DNA of 64,000 nucleotides, taken from NCBI RefSeq assembly GCF_044751345.1, contig NZ_JBIWXY010000001.1, positions 1,116,001 through 1,180,000 of the forward strand. Reading direction: 5' to 3'. Within the stretch, counting starts at the first letter, position 1. Each line of letters starts with the position of its first letter. The position numbers and the translations under genes are program-made. Under the pieces are notes generated by a model that was not told where the DNA came from, ran no database searches, and saw only the letters and a list, made by a program, of their open reading frames with translations. The DNA is from Methylobacillus methanolivorans. Its GTDB lineage: Bacteria > Pseudomonadota > Gammaproteobacteria > Burkholderiales > Methylophilaceae. Below are positions 9,036-17,757 of this stretch, piece after piece.

Positions 9036-9575
9036 ATGAAGTTTCTCTACGACTTATTCCCAGTTATTCTCTTTTTCATCGTTTATAAGCTGTTCGGCAT
9101 TTACGAAGCAACGACAGCTGCTATCGTTGCCACCATCGCCCAGATCATCTGGGCCAAGGTCAAGACTGGCAAAGTCGATAATGCCTTGATCGTCAGCGGT
9201 GTCATCATCGTGGTATTTGGTGGCGCAACCTTATGGTTGCACGATGAAAGCTTTATCAAGTGGAAACCCACTATCCTCTATTGGGTGTTCACTGTCGGGT
9301 TACTCGGTAGCCAATGGCTATTCAAGCGCAACCTGATCCGCAGCCTGATGGAAAAACAGGTTTCCATGCCAGACCCCATATGGAACCGGCTGAACCTGGC
9401 CTGGGCCTTGTTCTTCCTGGCACTGGGCTTTCTCAACCTGTATGTTGCCTTCAATTACTCCACCGACCTCTGGGTGGATTTCAAGCTGTTCGGCACCATG
9501 GGCCTGATGTTTGTATTCGTCATCGGCCAGACCCTGCTGCTCAACAAGCACATTACCGAACAGGATAAACAATAA
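9036..9575 (+). CDS. yciB: YciB inner-membrane septation/envelope protein
   Basis: This 179-residue membrane protein has five predicted transmembrane segments. It opens with MKFLYDLFPVILFFIVYK, the usual start of the YciB/IspZ family. QWLFKRNLIRSLMEKQV in the middle and WVDFKLFGTMGL near the end are also conserved. Family members are needed for normal cell division and envelope maintenance. The stop overlaps the next start in TAATG, so it is coupled to the YciI gene. Confidence 0.95.
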   Translation: MKFLYDLFPVILFFIVYKLFGIYEATTAAIVATIAQIIWAKVKTGKVDNALIVSGVIIVVFGGATLWLHDESFIKWKPTILYWVFTVGLLGSQWLFKRNLIRSLMEKQVSMPDPIWNRLNLAWALFFLALGFLNLYVAFNYSTDLWVDFKLFGTMGLMFVFVIGQTLLLNKHITEQDKQ

Positions 9576-9877
9576 TGTGGTACGCCATCATTGCGGAAGA
9601 TACGCCTAACAGCCTGGAAAAGCGCCTGGCTGCACGCCCTCCCCACCTTGAACGCTTGCAGGCATTACAACATGCAGGCCGCCTGTTGCTGGCTGGGCCT
9701 TTTCCCGCCATCGACAGCAATGATCCAGGCACAGCGGGCTTTACCGGTAGCCTGATCGTGGCAGAGTTCGACAGCCTGGAGGCAGCACAATCCTGGGCGA
9801 ATGCAGACCCTTTCGTGAACGCCGGGGTTTACGCATCTGTCACAGTCAAACCTTTTCGCAAGACATTACCGGCATGA
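9575..9877 (+). CDS. yciI: YciI-family protein
   Basis: This is a 100-residue ferredoxin-like-fold protein of the YCII family. It starts MWYAIIAEDTPNSLEKR and contains HLERLQALQHAGRLLLAGPF, the typical core, with GSLIVAEFDSLEAAQSWANADPF after it. The conserved His-Asp pair of the family is partly visible in these segments. The biochemical role is not established. It overlaps both neighbours (TAATG upstream, ATGA downstream) and is part of the yciB-yciI-bolA operon. Confidence 0.93.
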   Translation: MWYAIIAEDTPNSLEKRLAARPPHLERLQALQHAGRLLLAGPFPAIDSNDPGTAGFTGSLIVAEFDSLEAAQSWANADPFVNAGVYASVTVKPFRKTLPA

Positions 9878-10152
9878 CCTTAATAGAAGAAATCCGCAGC
9901 AGGCTCTCAGTGCTAGCACCTACCATGCTGGATATCCGCGATGATAGCGCCCAGCACCGGGGCCACGCGGGCAACAACGGCGGCGGCCATTTCTTCCTGA
10001 CTATTGCCAGCGCAGAATTTTGCGGCAAGTCACAAGTCATGCGGCACCGCCAGGTTTATGCAATACTGGGCGACTTGATTCCACAGAGAATACACGCCCT
10101 TAGCATCCAGGCAATTGCGGCAGATGAACCTCTGCCTGTCACAATTGACTGA
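9874..10152 (+). CDS. BolA-family protein
   Basis: This 92-residue protein has the class II KH-like fold of the BolA family, with GGHFFLTIASAEFCGKSQVMRH covering the core strand and helix. BolA proteins work with monothiol glutaredoxins in iron-sulfur cluster trafficking. The loop is rich in Gly, His and Asn. The ATG overlaps the yciI stop in an ATGA. The exported parvulin gene follows after 52 bp. Confidence 0.92.
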   Translation: MTLIEEIRSRLSVLAPTMLDIRDDSAQHRGHAGNNGGGHFFLTIASAEFCGKSQVMRHRQVYAILGDLIPQRIHALSIQAIAADEPLPVTID

Positions 10153-10204
10153 TACGTTTGTAGTTCCATTTATGACATCCATTTCAACAAGCCAAGGAAT
10201 TTTC

Positions 10205-11023
10205 ATGAAACTCACTACCAGCGCCCTGATTGCCACGGTTGCTTTCGGTATCCTGCAACCTGCTTTTGCTGCTGGCACTTCTGGCAGCGTTGCCACCGTC
10301 AACGGCAAGCCAATCAAGCAATCCCTGTATGACTACATTGCCAAGGAAGCCTCATCACGCGGGCAGACCGTTGATGACAATGTGAAGAATGTCATTATCA
10401 ACAAGCTGATCGGCAGCGAGTTGATCTATCAGGAAGCACAGCGCACTGGCCTGGACAAGCAGCCTGACTACCTGGCGAAGGAAGAACTGACCCGCCGTGA
10501 ACTACTGGTCAATACCTTCCTGCAAGACTACATCAAGAAGCACCCTGTCAGCGAAGCAGACACCAAGCTAGCCTACGAGAAATACAAGCAGGAACTGGGC
10601 GACAAGGAATACAGCGCACGCCATATCCTGGTACCGACCGAGGCTGAAGCCAAGGACATCATTGCTCAACTCGGCAAGGGCGGCGACTTTGCCAAGCTCG
10701 CCAAGGAAAAATCCAAGGATCCTGGCTCACAGGAAAAAGGCGGCGACCTGGGTTGGTTTGCCCCCGCTGGCATGGTCAAGCCATTCAGCGATGCTGTCGC
10801 CAAACTGCAAAAAGGCAAGTACACCACGGCTCCGGTACAAACCCAGTTTGGCTGGCACGTGATCAAGCTGGAAGACACCCGTACCACCCAGCCACCTTCT
10901 TTTGACGAAGTCAAAGACGGCCTGCAAAAGCAATTGCAGCAGCGCAACCTGGAAAAACTGCTGACTGACTTGCGCAGCAAGGCCAAGATTGACGCACCGG
11001 CTGGCACCAATATCGCCAAGTAA
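10205..11023 (+). CDS. Exported parvulin-type peptidyl-prolyl isomerase
   Basis: The protein assists folding in the periplasm by isomerising peptidyl-proline bonds. I start at the ATG at 10205, preceded by an AAGGA; it gives a signal peptide ending around residue 22 (LQPAFA). The mature part has an N-terminal SurA/PrsA-like helical region and a parvulin domain (about residues 130-225). That domain carries YSARHILV, GGDLGWFAPAGMVKPF and QTQFGWHVIKL. At 272 residues it is a single-domain member, not SurA. A strong terminator follows. Confidence 0.95.
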   Translation: MKLTTSALIATVAFGILQPAFAAGTSGSVATVNGKPIKQSLYDYIAKEASSRGQTVDDNVKNVIINKLIGSELIYQEAQRTGLDKQPDYLAKEELTRRELLVNTFLQDYIKKHPVSEADTKLAYEKYKQELGDKEYSARHILVPTEAEAKDIIAQLGKGGDFAKLAKEKSKDPGSQEKGGDLGWFAPAGMVKPFSDAVAKLQKGKYTTAPVQTQFGWHVIKLEDTRTTQPPSFDEVKDGLQKQLQQRNLEKLLTDLRSKAKIDAPAGTNIAK

Positions 11024-11042
11024 TACCTGGCTTGCCATCAAC

Positions 11043-11068
11043 AAGCCCGCCCTGCGGCGGGCTTTTTT
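11043..11068 (+). terminator. Rho-independent terminator after the parvulin gene
   Basis: A 9-bp perfect stem (11043-11051 with 11056-11064) and the loop CTGC are followed by a run of six T. It lies 20 bp after the parvulin stop and closes the yciB operon. Confidence 0.92.
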
Positions 11069-11102
11069 CATATTGCTACTGACCGGATTGAGCTGACCGC
11101 TG

Positions 11103-12857
11103 ATGAAGCCACACGATATTCACTATGCCGTGCGTTTCAATACGCCACAAAACCACCTGTTCGAGATTGAATGCCACATTGCCAAGCCAGCAGCGGAAGG
11201 CCAGCAGCTTGCACTGCCTGCCTGGTTGCCGGGCAGTTATCTGGTGCGGGATTTTGCCAGGCATATCGTCAGCATCCAGGCAAGTAGCGATGGCAAAGTC
11301 ATCCAACTGGAAAAAGTCGACAAAAGCACCTGGCGCGCAGCACCATGCCCAGGTGCACTCGTCATTCGCTATCAGGTATACGCCTATGACCTCTCGGTAC
11401 GCACTGCCTACCTTGACCATAGCCGCGCCTACTTCAATGGCAGCAGTCTGTTTCTGCAAGTTGCAGGACAAGAGCATGAGCGATGCAGCGTCGAGATTCA
11501 CCACCCGGGCAAGGCCTATGCTGATTGGAGCATCGCTACCACCCTGCCCATGCGTAAAACCAACGCCCACGGCTTTGGCACTTATGAAGCCGATAGCTAT
11601 CAGGCACTGATCGATTACCCGGTAGAAATCGGTACCCTAGCGATTACCGAATTCAAGGCCATGGGCGTACCGCACCGCCTCATCGTCTCCGGCAAACATC
11701 AAGCTGACCTCAAGACCATTAGTCGTGATCTCAAGAAAATCTGCGAACACCATATCCGCTTTTTTGGCACAGCCCCATTCCAGCGCTATGATTTCCTGCT
11801 CTATGCTGCGGCCGATAACCAATACGGTGGGCTGGAGCATAGCGATTCCACCAGCCTGATCTGCCCGCGTAGCTGGCTACCCGTCAAGCATGAGGAACAC
11901 GATAGGCAGCAGTATCAGGATTTCCTCGGCCTATGCAGCCATGAATATTTCCACGCTTGGCATGTCAAGCGTATACGTCCCAGCATATTTGCCGAGCCAG
12001 ACTTGAGCCGAGAAGCATATACACGGCTACTATGGGTATTCGAAGGGTTCACCGCCTACTACGACACCCTAGCCCTGGTACGCAGCGGCTTGATGTCAGA
12101 GCAGGAATACCTTGCAGCCTTAAGCAAGGACATCACGCGCTACCTGCGCACACCAGGACGCAAAGTACAGGCACTGGAAGAATCCAGCTTCGATACCTGG
12201 ATCAAGCTCTACAAGCCGGACGAGAACACCCCTAACAGCCAGATCAGCTATTACCTCAAGGGATCGCTGGTTGCGTTGGCAATGGATATCAGCCTGCGAC
12301 TCAAGGGCCGCTCGCTGGACGAAGTCATGCATGCACTCTGGCAACGCTATCAATCAGGGCAACTGGTTGATGAAGGCAGTATGCAGGCCTTGATCAGGGA
12401 AACCTGTGGCGACAAGTTATCCGCCCTGTTCCGCGATTGCGTGCAAGGATGCGAAGACCCACCACTGGACAAGCTCCTGGCTAAATTCGGTATCAGCTTT
12501 TCCTCGCCCAAGGCCAATGATGCCGATACGGTGCGTCAATGGTTAGGCCTGCAATTAGCCAATGATGACACCCGCATCAGTCATGTTTTCAGCGGTAGCG
12601 CGGCAGAGCAGGCAGGCCTTGCCGCAGGAGATGTCATCATTGCCCACGACCAGCTCAAGGCTAGTAGCAAGAGCCTCAAGCAACAACTCAAGCGTGGTCG
12701 CAAGCAGATCAACCTGCATTTTTTCCGCCGCGATGAATTGATGTCCACCAATATCAAGCCACACGACCATGCCCTGGCCAATGTCTCGCTCGCTCTCAGC
12801 GATAAACGCAAGCCGGAGCAAGATCAATTGCGGCAGGACTGGCTGGGGATAAGTTGA
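11103..12857 (+). CDS. M61-family metallopeptidase with PDZ domain
   Basis: This 584-residue protein matches the glycyl-aminopeptidase (M61) family. The N-terminal beta domain starts YAVRFNTPQNHLFEIEC. The zinc site is HEYFHAWHVKRIRP (about residues 280-293), with the third ligand in WVFEGFTAYYD. A PDZ-like domain occupies the last 110 residues (GLQLANDDTRISHVFSGSAA). No signal peptide is evident, so it is probably cytoplasmic. Peptide substrates are unknown. The stop lies 48 bp before the iron permease gene. Confidence 0.93.
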   Translation: MKPHDIHYAVRFNTPQNHLFEIECHIAKPAAEGQQLALPAWLPGSYLVRDFARHIVSIQASSDGKVIQLEKVDKSTWRAAPCPGALVIRYQVYAYDLSVRTAYLDHSRAYFNGSSLFLQVAGQEHERCSVEIHHPGKAYADWSIATTLPMRKTNAHGFGTYEADSYQALIDYPVEIGTLAITEFKAMGVPHRLIVSGKHQADLKTISRDLKKICEHHIRFFGTAPFQRYDFLLYAAADNQYGGLEHSDSTSLICPRSWLPVKHEEHDRQQYQDFLGLCSHEYFHAWHVKRIRPSIFAEPDLSREAYTRLLWVFEGFTAYYDTLALVRSGLMSEQEYLAALSKDITRYLRTPGRKVQALEESSFDTWIKLYKPDENTPNSQISYYLKGSLVALAMDISLRLKGRSLDEVMHALWQRYQSGQLVDEGSMQALIRETCGDKLSALFRDCVQGCEDPPLDKLLAKFGISFSSPKANDADTVRQWLGLQLANDDTRISHVFSGSAAEQAGLAAGDVIIAHDQLKASSKSLKQQLKRGRKQINLHFFRRDELMSTNIKPHDHALANVSLALSDKRKPEQDQLRQDWLGIS

Positions 12858-12867
12858 TAGAATATAA

Positions 12868-12892
12868 AATTAATCGCATTTGCATTAAATTA
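12868..12892 (+). promoter_or_regulatory. Possible Fur-type operator before the iron permease gene
   Basis: The 48 bp between the M61 stop and the permease ATG are AT-rich and contain an imperfect inverted repeat, TTAAT ... ATTAA, with the core GCATTTGCATTA. This resembles half sites of Fur boxes. The call rests on similarity by eye and on the iron-transport gene downstream. Confidence 0.3.
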
Positions 12893-12904
12893 AGGTCAGA
12901 TCGC

Positions 12905-14851
12905 ATGATAGCCACATCTCTTTCCCGCCTGTTACGGTCATTACCAGCCCTCGTGCTGGGCAGTTTGATCTGGCTGGCGGGTTTTCATACCGCCTATGCT
13001 GTCACCAATGAAGAAAAAGCCCAAACCGCAGTCCACATGCTGGATTACGTCAGCGTGGACTACCCGGAGTTTGTGCAGAATGGTGAAGTACTCAATCCGG
13101 AAGAGTATGAAGAGCAACTGGAATTTGCCACGCAATCTGCCACATTGATTGCAGAACTACCTGCACTGCCCCAACAAGCCGATTTATTGAAGCAAGCAAC
13201 ACAACTACGCGAGCACATCCTCGCCAAAGCCGATGGCAAGACGGTATCGGCAGCTGCCAATAGCTTACGACTGGCCGTTATCCAGGCTTACAAGATCACG
13301 GTAGCCCCAAAGGACATTCCCGACCTCAACCGTGGCGCACAACTCTTTGGTGAAACCTGTGCGGCCTGTCATGGTGCAACTGGGCACGGTGATGGCCCGC
13401 TGGCCAAAGGATTGGAGCCTGAGCCCAGCAATTTCCACGATCAAGACCGCATGCGCATGCGCAGCATCTACGGCTTGTACAACACCATCACCCTGGGTGT
13501 GAATGGGACGCCCATGCAGTCATACGCGCAACTGCCTGAAGCAGACCGCTGGAGCCTGGCGTTTTACGTGAGCACCCTGCGCTCCACTACTGAGCAACAA
13601 ACGAGCGGCGAACAATCATGGCAGCAAGGGCGCGGCAAGGCAGAGTTGGGCAACCTCAAGCAACTGGTCATGCAAGCCCCTGCCGAAGTTGAACAGGCAG
13701 GCCTGACTGATGTTCAGGCTTATCTGGCAGCACATCCTGCCTCCTTGAAGGCCATCGCAGGCAACCCGCTCAATATTTCACGTGAGCGGTTGGCATCAGC
13801 GCTAGCTGCTTACCGCGAGGGTGATGAGGCTAATGCACGCCAACATGCCATCAGCGCTTATCTGGAAGGTTTCGAGCTGGTAGAAAACAGCCTAGACAAT
13901 CTGGACAAGCCGCTACGCCTGAATATTGAGCGCCATATGATGGATTTGCGCAGTGCTATTGCCCGCCATGCCAGCGTTGCAGACATCGAAACACAGATTG
14001 AAAAACTCAACGAGCTGCTAGACGATGCTGATGAAACCCTGGGCTCTGGCAGTCTCACCGGTGCTACTGCATTTGTCAGCTCACTGCTGATTCTGTTGCG
14101 CGAAGGCCTGGAAGCCATCCTGGTACTGGCAGCCCTGAGCGCATTCATCAACAAAACCGGGCGGCGGGACGCGTTGCCCTACTTCCACCTAGGCTGGATT
14201 TTTGCCGTGGTGCTTGGTGGTGCTACCTGGTTTGTTGCCAGCTACCTGCTCACCATCTCCGGGGCCGGACGCGAAATGACCGAGGGCATTACCGCGCTGA
14301 TTGCTGCGGCCATGTTGCTCTACGTTGGCTACTGGCTGCACACCAAATCCAGTGCGCACGCCTGGCAACAGTTCATCAGCAGCCACGTTACGGCAGCGCT
14401 CAACAAGCGTACATGGTGGGCAATTGCCGGGGTTTCCTTCCTGGCGGTCTACCGCGAGTTGTTCGAGGTGATTTTGTTCTACCAGGCGCTGTGGTCACAG
14501 GCGGGCCCCGAAGGCCAAGGTGCTGTACTTGCCGGGATTGTCGCCGCAGCCGTGCTACTGGCTATCATCTCCTGGGCCATCCTTAAATACAGCGTCCGCC
14601 TGCCGCTGGGCAAGTTCTTCGCCACCACTGCCGGGCTACTGGCACTATTGGCCGTAGTCTTCTCTGGCAATGGCATTGCAGCACTTCAGGAAGCCGGGGT
14701 AATTGCTGCTGATCGCATCCATTTCATCAGCGCTCCATTGCTCGGTATTCACCCGACCATCCAAACGCTCACTGCCCAGGGCATTGTGCTGGCACTCATT
14801 GTCGCCGGTATGCTACTCAATCGTCAGGAGGAGAAGAAGGCACAGCATTAA
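12905..14851 (+). CDS. FTR1-family iron permease fused to a cytochrome c domain
   Basis: I start at the ATG at 12905, which gives a signal-peptide-like segment ending in AGFHTAYA; the upstream TTG would only add residues with no support. The 648-residue protein has a long periplasmic N-terminal half. In it a class I cytochrome c domain (about residues 145-240) carries the haem motif CAACH. Next is a helical linker, then an FTR1 permease domain with seven or so transmembrane segments. Two iron-transport motifs are visible, REGLE at the first membrane helix and RELFE further on. The haem domain may handle iron oxidation or electron transfer during Fe uptake; this is inference. Confidence 0.93.
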   Translation: MIATSLSRLLRSLPALVLGSLIWLAGFHTAYAVTNEEKAQTAVHMLDYVSVDYPEFVQNGEVLNPEEYEEQLEFATQSATLIAELPALPQQADLLKQATQLREHILAKADGKTVSAAANSLRLAVIQAYKITVAPKDIPDLNRGAQLFGETCAACHGATGHGDGPLAKGLEPEPSNFHDQDRMRMRSIYGLYNTITLGVNGTPMQSYAQLPEADRWSLAFYVSTLRSTTEQQTSGEQSWQQGRGKAELGNLKQLVMQAPAEVEQAGLTDVQAYLAAHPASLKAIAGNPLNISRERLASALAAYREGDEANARQHAISAYLEGFELVENSLDNLDKPLRLNIERHMMDLRSAIARHASVADIETQIEKLNELLDDADETLGSGSLTGATAFVSSLLILLREGLEAILVLAALSAFINKTGRRDALPYFHLGWIFAVVLGGATWFVASYLLTISGAGREMTEGITALIAAAMLLYVGYWLHTKSSAHAWQQFISSHVTAALNKRTWWAIAGVSFLAVYRELFEVILFYQALWSQAGPEGQGAVLAGIVAAAVLLAIISWAILKYSVRLPLGKFFATTAGLLALLAVVFSGNGIAALQEAGVIAADRIHFISAPLLGIHPTIQTLTAQGIVLALIVAGMLLNRQEEKKAQH

Positions 14852-14874
14852 CTCCAGCTCAGCGAGTACACACT

Positions 14875-14912
14875 AAAAAGCCTGGCATGTTATACATGCC
14901 AGGCTTTTTTTA
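14875..14912. terminator. Bidirectional terminator between permease and VOC genes
   Basis: A 16-bp perfect inverted repeat (14875-14890 with 14894-14909) is flanked by A5 on the left and T7 on the right. It can stop transcripts from both the permease gene (+) and the glnB-side operon (-). Confidence 0.95.
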
Positions 14913-14968
14913 TTCGTCACCGATATGCCAGCTATTCGGGCAAGGCAATGCCAGTCACAATCCAGTAA

Positions 14969-15349
14969 CTAATCCATTTTTACCGCAGAAAACTCCAGGG
15001 CATTACCATCAGGGTCACGACAGAACAGCGCCGCACGTCCGGACATGCTCATGCTGTACTCCACACCAGCCTCGTCGAGCGCCTGCTTGATTGCCATCAC
15101 GTCATCAACGGCAAAGGCCACATGGTAGTCACGCCCACCATGAGCTGGTAGTTCGGCATCCGCATAGGGATTGGGTACCACCATGAGATGAAGCTGGTTA
15201 AAACCAATATCATACCAAACACCCTCGAAGTTCATGGCCGGGCGCTTGTCACTCGGCACCAAGCCTAGCAGGCCTTCGTAGAAAGCACGGGAGCGCGCGA
15301 TATCGGCAACAATAATACCGGTGTGCAGCAGGCGGTTGATCTTGATCAC
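14969..15349 (-). CDS. VOC-superfamily (glyoxalase-like) protein
   Basis: I prefer the GTG start at 15349, eight bases after an AGGA; a TTG at 15364 would add five residues. The 126-residue protein has two beta-alpha-beta-beta-beta units: NRLLHTGIIVADIARSRAFY starts the first, and DYHVAFAVDDVMAIKQALDE the second. A metal site is plausible from His (LLHTG), His (QLHLM), His (YHVAF) and Glu (NALEFS). The substrate is unknown; candidates include glyoxalase-like and lyase activities. It follows the DUF486 gene by 18 bp and is the last gene of the operon. Confidence 0.88.
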   Translation of the reverse strand: MIKINRLLHTGIIVADIARSRAFYEGLLGLVPSDKRPAMNFEGVWYDIGFNQLHLMVVPNPYADAELPAHGGRDYHVAFAVDDVMAIKQALDEAGVEYSMSMSGRAALFCRDPDGNALEFSAVKMD

Positions 15350-15367
15350 TTTTTCTTTCCTCAACGC

Positions 15368-15712
15368 TCACATCGAGCGGAACATGAAATAAACAGCCCC
15401 CACCAGGCACAAGCCAGCCCAGAGGAAATCCAGCTTGATCGGCTGCTGCATGTAAAACATGGCAAATGGCAGGAAGACGGTCAGCGAGATCACCTCCTGC
15501 AATATCTTGAGCTGGGGCAAGCTAAGCGCCGTATAACCGATGCGGTTGGCCGGCACTTGAAACAGGTATTCGACCAGCGCAATCCCCCAACTCAGGAAAG
15601 CGGCGATATACCAAGGCTTGTCGTTGAGATTCTTGAGATGAGCATACCAGGCAAACGTCATGAACACGTTGGACACACTCAATAGCAAGATCGTCTTCAA
15701 CAAGACTGACAT
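15368..15712 (-). CDS. DUF486 (DMT-like) four-helix membrane protein
   Basis: This 114-residue protein has four predicted transmembrane helices and the conserved FAWYAHLK and WGIALVEYLFQVPANRIGY of the DUF486 family, which is related to small drug/metabolite transporters. It starts 14 bp after the glnB stop and is probably co-transcribed with it. The transported molecule, if any, is not known. Confidence 0.9.
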   Translation of the reverse strand: MSVLLKTILLLSVSNVFMTFAWYAHLKNLNDKPWYIAAFLSWGIALVEYLFQVPANRIGYTALSLPQLKILQEVISLTVFLPFAMFYMQQPIKLDFLWAGLCLVGAVYFMFRSM

Positions 15713-15726
15713 CAGGCACTCTCAGC

Positions 15727-16065
15727 CTAGATCGCGGCTTCGTCTGTCTCGCCAGTGCGAATACGGATAATCTGCTCTACTGGCGTAACAAAAATCTTGC
15801 CATCACCGATCTTGCCAGTGCGGGCAGCCTTGATGATGGCCTCAACCGCAGCATCAACTACATCGTCGGTCACAACCAATTCAACCTTGATTTTCGGCAG
15901 AAAATCGACGACATACTCGGCACCACGATATAGCTCGGTGTGGCCTTTCTGGCGACCAAAACCCTTGACCTCGGTCACGGTCAGGCCGTTTGCGCCGATT
16001 TCGGACAGCGCTTCACGCACTTCATCCAGCTTGAATGGTTTGATGACTGCCTCAATTTTTTTCAT
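15727..16065 (-). CDS. glnB: Nitrogen regulatory protein P-II
   Basis: PII senses 2-oxoglutarate, ATP/ADP and the glutamine state and regulates nitrogen enzymes and NtrB. The 112-residue protein has the T-loop with the uridylylated tyrosine in RGAEYVVDF (Tyr51). It also has TGKIGDGKIFV and the C-terminal IRIRTGETDEAAI. The location directly after nadE is common among proteobacteria and points to GlnB rather than GlnK, since no amtB is nearby. A gap of 33 bp separates it from nadE. Confidence 0.96.
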   Translation of the reverse strand: MKKIEAVIKPFKLDEVREALSEIGANGLTVTEVKGFGRQKGHTELYRGAEYVVDFLPKIKVELVVTDDVVDAAVEAIIKAARTGKIGDGKIFVTPVEQIIRIRTGETDEAAI

Positions 16066-16098
16066 AACTCGCTCCTTCTCCTAATATTGCTTTCATCT

Positions 16099-17712
16099 TC
16101 ACACTATCTCATTGAACACATATCGATTGGTCAATGGATAGCGCCTGTCCTTGCCAAATCCACGCTGGGTCACCCGGACTCCGACTGGTGCCTGGCGCCG
16201 CTTGTATTCATTGCGGTCTATCAAGCGCGTCACCCGCAGTACGTCCTGCTCTCGATACCCTAGGGCCAGAATATCCTCCCAGCTCTTATCCTGTTCGACA
16301 TAAGCTTCCATGATGCCATCCAGCACCGCATAATCCGGCAAGCTTTCCTGGTCGGTCTGCCCATGTCGCAACTCAGCAGAGGGTGCTCGCACAATGATTC
16401 GCTCAGGAATCACCGGGCTGATCTGATTACGGTATTTGGCGAGCTGGTATACCAACGTTTTGGAAACATCCTTGAGCAAGGCAAAGCCCCCCGCCATATC
16501 GCCATAGAGTGTCGAATAGCCGACTGCAGTCTCGCTCTTGTTGCCTGTGGTCACGACCATCTTGCCAAACTTGTTGGAGATCGCCATTAATAATGTGCCC
16601 CGCACACGTGCCTGCAGGTTTTCCTCTGCAATGTCGAAAGGCTTACCCGCAAACTCAGGAGCCAACGCCGTGCAGAAAGACTCGAATACCGGCCCAATGG
16701 CAATTTCGCTATAGCGCACATTGAGGGCTGACGCCATGGCCCTGGCATCTTCCAGGCTAATCGAGGCAGTAAACTCTGAAGGCATCATGACGGCCTGCAC
16801 CTTATCGGCGCCCAAGGCATCCACGGCAATCGCCAGGGTCAGGGCAGAATCAATGCCTCCGGACAAACCCAGCAGCACACCGGGGAAATTGTTTTTCAGC
16901 ACATAGTCACGGAACCCCAGGCTCAGTGCCTTATAGACTGCGTCTTCTAACTCTGGGACTGGATGAATCTCGGCAGGCTCTGGCGCACCGCGGCTGAAGG
17001 ACACCATGCCCAGCATCTCTTCAAAAGAAGGCAATTGCTGCACCAAGGCACCTTCGTCATTCATGACGAACGATGCACCATCGAACACCAGTTCATCCTG
17101 CCCGCCCACCAGGTTGGCATAGACGACAGGCAAACCGGTTTCACGGATACGATCACGCACCACGGCATGACGCTCCTGTTGCTTGTTGATGTGGTAAGGC
17201 GAGGCATTCAATACCAGCAGCACCTCTGCACCCGCATCGCGAGCACGCCGCGCGGGCTCGGGCGCCCAGACATCAGCACAAATCACAATGCCCAGTTTGC
17301 AGCCCTGGTGATTAATCACCAAAGGCTGGTTACCCTCACTAAAATAGCGCACCTCATCAAACACACTATCATTCGGCAATAACTCCTTGTGGTAGGTCTG
17401 GCGCACTTGTCCAGCCTGCAACACGGAAGCAGCGTTATAGCGATTGCCCAGGTATTTGCGCGGATGTCCCACTATCACCGTCAGTTCGCCAGGCAGTTCG
17501 CGCGCCAAGGCATACAATGCACGATCGCAAGCAAGGTTGAAATCATCGCGTAGCAATAAATCCTCAGGGGAGTATCCAGACAATGCCAATTCAGGACACA
17601 ACAACAAGGTTGCACCAGCCGCTTGCGCCTGCTGTGCCTGCTCAATAATCTTGGCAGCATTGCCCTTGAGATCGCCAGCGGTGGCGTTGATTTGCGCGAT
17701 CGCGATCTTCAT
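16099..17712 (-). CDS. nadE: Glutamine-dependent NAD+ synthetase
   Basis: NadE converts nicotinic acid adenine dinucleotide to NAD+ with ATP and glutamine. The 537-residue protein is the two-domain form. The N-terminal nitrilase-like glutaminase domain has Glu in CPELALSGY, Lys in KELLPND and Cys in VICADVWAPEP. The C-terminal synthetase domain has the ATP motif LSGGIDSAL near residue 283. It lies 45 bp after the ankyrin gene and upstream of glnB, so NAD synthesis and nitrogen signalling share a transcript. Confidence 0.96.
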   Translation of the reverse strand: MKIAIAQINATAGDLKGNAAKIIEQAQQAQAAGATLLLCPELALSGYSPEDLLLRDDFNLACDRALYALARELPGELTVIVGHPRKYLGNRYNAASVLQAGQVRQTYHKELLPNDSVFDEVRYFSEGNQPLVINHQGCKLGIVICADVWAPEPARRARDAGAEVLLVLNASPYHINKQQERHAVVRDRIRETGLPVVYANLVGGQDELVFDGASFVMNDEGALVQQLPSFEEMLGMVSFSRGAPEPAEIHPVPELEDAVYKALSLGFRDYVLKNNFPGVLLGLSGGIDSALTLAIAVDALGADKVQAVMMPSEFTASISLEDARAMASALNVRYSEIAIGPVFESFCTALAPEFAGKPFDIAEENLQARVRGTLLMAISNKFGKMVVTTGNKSETAVGYSTLYGDMAGGFALLKDVSKTLVYQLAKYRNQISPVIPERIIVRAPSAELRHGQTDQESLPDYAVLDGIMEAYVEQDKSWEDILALGYREQDVLRVTRLIDRNEYKRRQAPVGVRVTQRGFGKDRRYPLTNRYVFNEIV

Positions 17713-17757
17713 TTCACGCGTGACCTGGCAAGAAATAACATCCGATATGGCCGCACG

